A stretch of 5,604 nucleotides of DNA, from contig URVP01000105.1 in NCBI GenBank assembly GCA_900551345.1, positions 1 through 5,604 of the forward strand. Direction: 5' to 3'. Below are positions 4,835 through 5,604 of the stretch, one piece after another. The notes beneath the pieces were generated by a model, which was not told the DNA's origin, did no database searches, and saw nothing but the letters and a program-made list of their open reading frames with translations. Each line of letters begins with the position of its first letter. Positions within the stretch are counted from its first letter, which is position 1. The stretch comes from an uncultured Eubacteriales bacterium. GTDB taxonomy: Bacteria; Bacillota; Clostridia; Monoglobales; UMGS1388. The position numbers were made by a program, and so were the translations under genes.

Positions 4835-5604
4835 TTAATTGTTTTGTGCCTGAACACATGTAATTGCAACAACTCCGGCTATATCTTCTGCACTGCATCC
4901 TCTTGAAAGGTCGTTTACCGGCTTTGCAATACCCTGTGTGATGGGGCCGTATGCGTCTGCTTTTGCAAGTCTTTGTACTGCTTTGTATGAAATATTGCCT
5001 GCGTTAAGGTCGGGGAATACCAGTACATTTGCGTTGCCTTCTATGCAGCTTCCGGGTGCCTTTGATTTATTAACCGAAGGAACTATTGCAGCGTCAAACT
5101 GAAGTTCTCCATCTATAACAAGAGAAGGATTTTTTTCTTTAGTAAGTTTAGTTGCTTCTTGCATCTTATCTACAAGAGGGCTCTTTGCACTGCCGTAGGT
5201 TGAGAATGAAAGCATTGCAACTTTAGGCTCAGCGCCCACAAGAGCTTTGAAAGACTTAGCTGAAGAAAGGGCGATCTCAGAAAGTTCTTCCGAATTGGGA
5301 TCCATGTTAAGACCGCAGTCTGCGAAAACAAAAGTGCCGTTTTCTCCAAATTCACAGTTGGGAACAACTATTACAAAGAATGCTGAAACTAATTTGCTGT
5401 CGGGAGAAGTCTTAAGTATCTGAAGAGACGGACGAAGAACATCTGCTGTTGCGTGGCATGCACCTGCAACCATACCGTCAGCTTTTTCATCTTTAACCAT
5501 CATTACACCGTAATAAAGAGGGTCGCTTATAAGTTCAAGTGCTTTTTCCGGTGTTACACCCTTTGCTTTACGCATTTCATACAGCTTGTCAGCGTATTCC
5601 TGTC
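4835..5604 (-). CDS. pta: Phosphate acetyltransferase (5' end outside window)
   Basis: Pta converts acetyl-CoA and phosphate to acetyl phosphate and CoA, the substrate for the AckA encoded next. The frame stays open to the window edge, so the 255 residues visible (first codon CAG at 5602) are the C-terminal three quarters of a protein usually about 330 residues long. The internal ATG at 5575 is not the start: the upstream codons read QEYADKLYE, leading into the family segment RKAKGVTPEKAL. Further hallmarks are DGMVAGACHATADVLRP, FADCGLNMDP, SFSTYGSAKSP, the GELQFDAA segment, NVLVFPDLNAGNI and YGPITQGIAKPVNDLSRGCS. The serine-arginine pair near 4906-4901 and the aspartate six residues later correspond to S309, R310 and D316 of the Methanosarcina thermophila enzyme, which bind CoA or act in catalysis. 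This is the short, single-domain class without the N-terminal regulatory domains of E. coli Pta, as far as can be seen. The promoter lies outside the window. Confidence 0.96.
   Translation of the reverse strand, partial: QEYADKLYEMRKAKGVTPEKALELISDPLYYGVMMVKDEKADGMVAGACHATADVLRPSLQILKTSPDSKLVSAFFVIVVPNCEFGENGTFVFADCGLNMDPNSEELSEIALSSAKSFKALVGAEPKVAMLSFSTYGSAKSPLVDKMQEATKLTKEKNPSLVIDGELQFDAAIVPSVNKSKAPGSCIEGNANVLVFPDLNAGNISYKAVQRLAKADAYGPITQGIAKPVNDLSRGCSAEDIAGVVAITCVQAQNN

Noticed and set aside
5573..5575. ATG at 5575 as the pta start
   Set aside because: The frame remains open to the window edge with family-like residues (QEYADKLYE) upstream, and a Pta of 246 residues would be far too short.
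1..5604. Search for mobile elements, CRISPR arrays, riboswitches, tRNAs, defence or biosynthetic clusters
   Set aside because: Genes fill nearly the whole window, the largest gap is about 85 bases, and no matching structure or protein family was seen.

Overview
The window is a compact block of bacterial housekeeping genes, all on the minus strand. In transcription order (high to low coordinate) it reads pta (5' end cut off by the window), ackA, a DUF177/YceD-family gene, rpmF (ribosomal protein L32), a PDZ/radical-SAM/DUF512 gene, der, and plsY (3' end cut off). The DNA is moderately AT-rich by eye, with strong AGGAGG-type ribosome binding sites and TTG start use. The proteins look like those of anaerobic Firmicutes: a zinc-ribbon L32, an acetate-forming Pta/AckA pair, and DUF512-der-plsY in tandem. 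I infer a member of the Clostridia, perhaps an uncultured gut Oscillospiraceae/Ruminococcaceae-like organism; no rRNA or species-specific marker is present to confirm this.

Layout. Positions 5604-3623 hold the acetate module: Pta turns acetyl-CoA into acetyl phosphate and AckA converts that to acetate plus ATP. The genes are 21 bases apart and clearly one transcription unit. No terminator is visible after ackA. A textbook vegetative promoter (TTGACA, 17-base spacer, TATAAT) lies at 3582-3554 and drives the second module, DUF177-rpmF (3537-2873), whose genes are 2 bases apart. That module ends in an intrinsic terminator (2874-2846) whose stem begins inside the rpmF stop codon. The third module (2818-1) is DUF512, der and plsY, tightly spaced or overlapping: a radical SAM protein of unknown role, a tandem GTPase for 50S ribosome assembly, and the membrane acyltransferase that makes lysophosphatidic acid.

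How they fit together. DUF177, L32 and Der all concern the large ribosomal subunit, and PlsY belongs to phospholipid synthesis, a pathway often linked to rpmF through plsX. The acetate genes supply ATP and share the acetyl-CoA pool with fatty-acid synthesis. No intergenic stretch exceeds about 85 bases. I saw no tRNA, rRNA, mobile element, CRISPR array, repeat family or defence system.

I did not find an exotic new system. The points most worth a second look are the start of the DUF177 gene, where the longest ORF begins inside the -35 box and the true TTG start lies 45 bases downstream with an extremely short leader; the terminator that leaves no room for a promoter before DUF512-der-plsY; and the DUF512 protein, a conserved radical SAM enzyme of unknown function next to ribosome-assembly genes.
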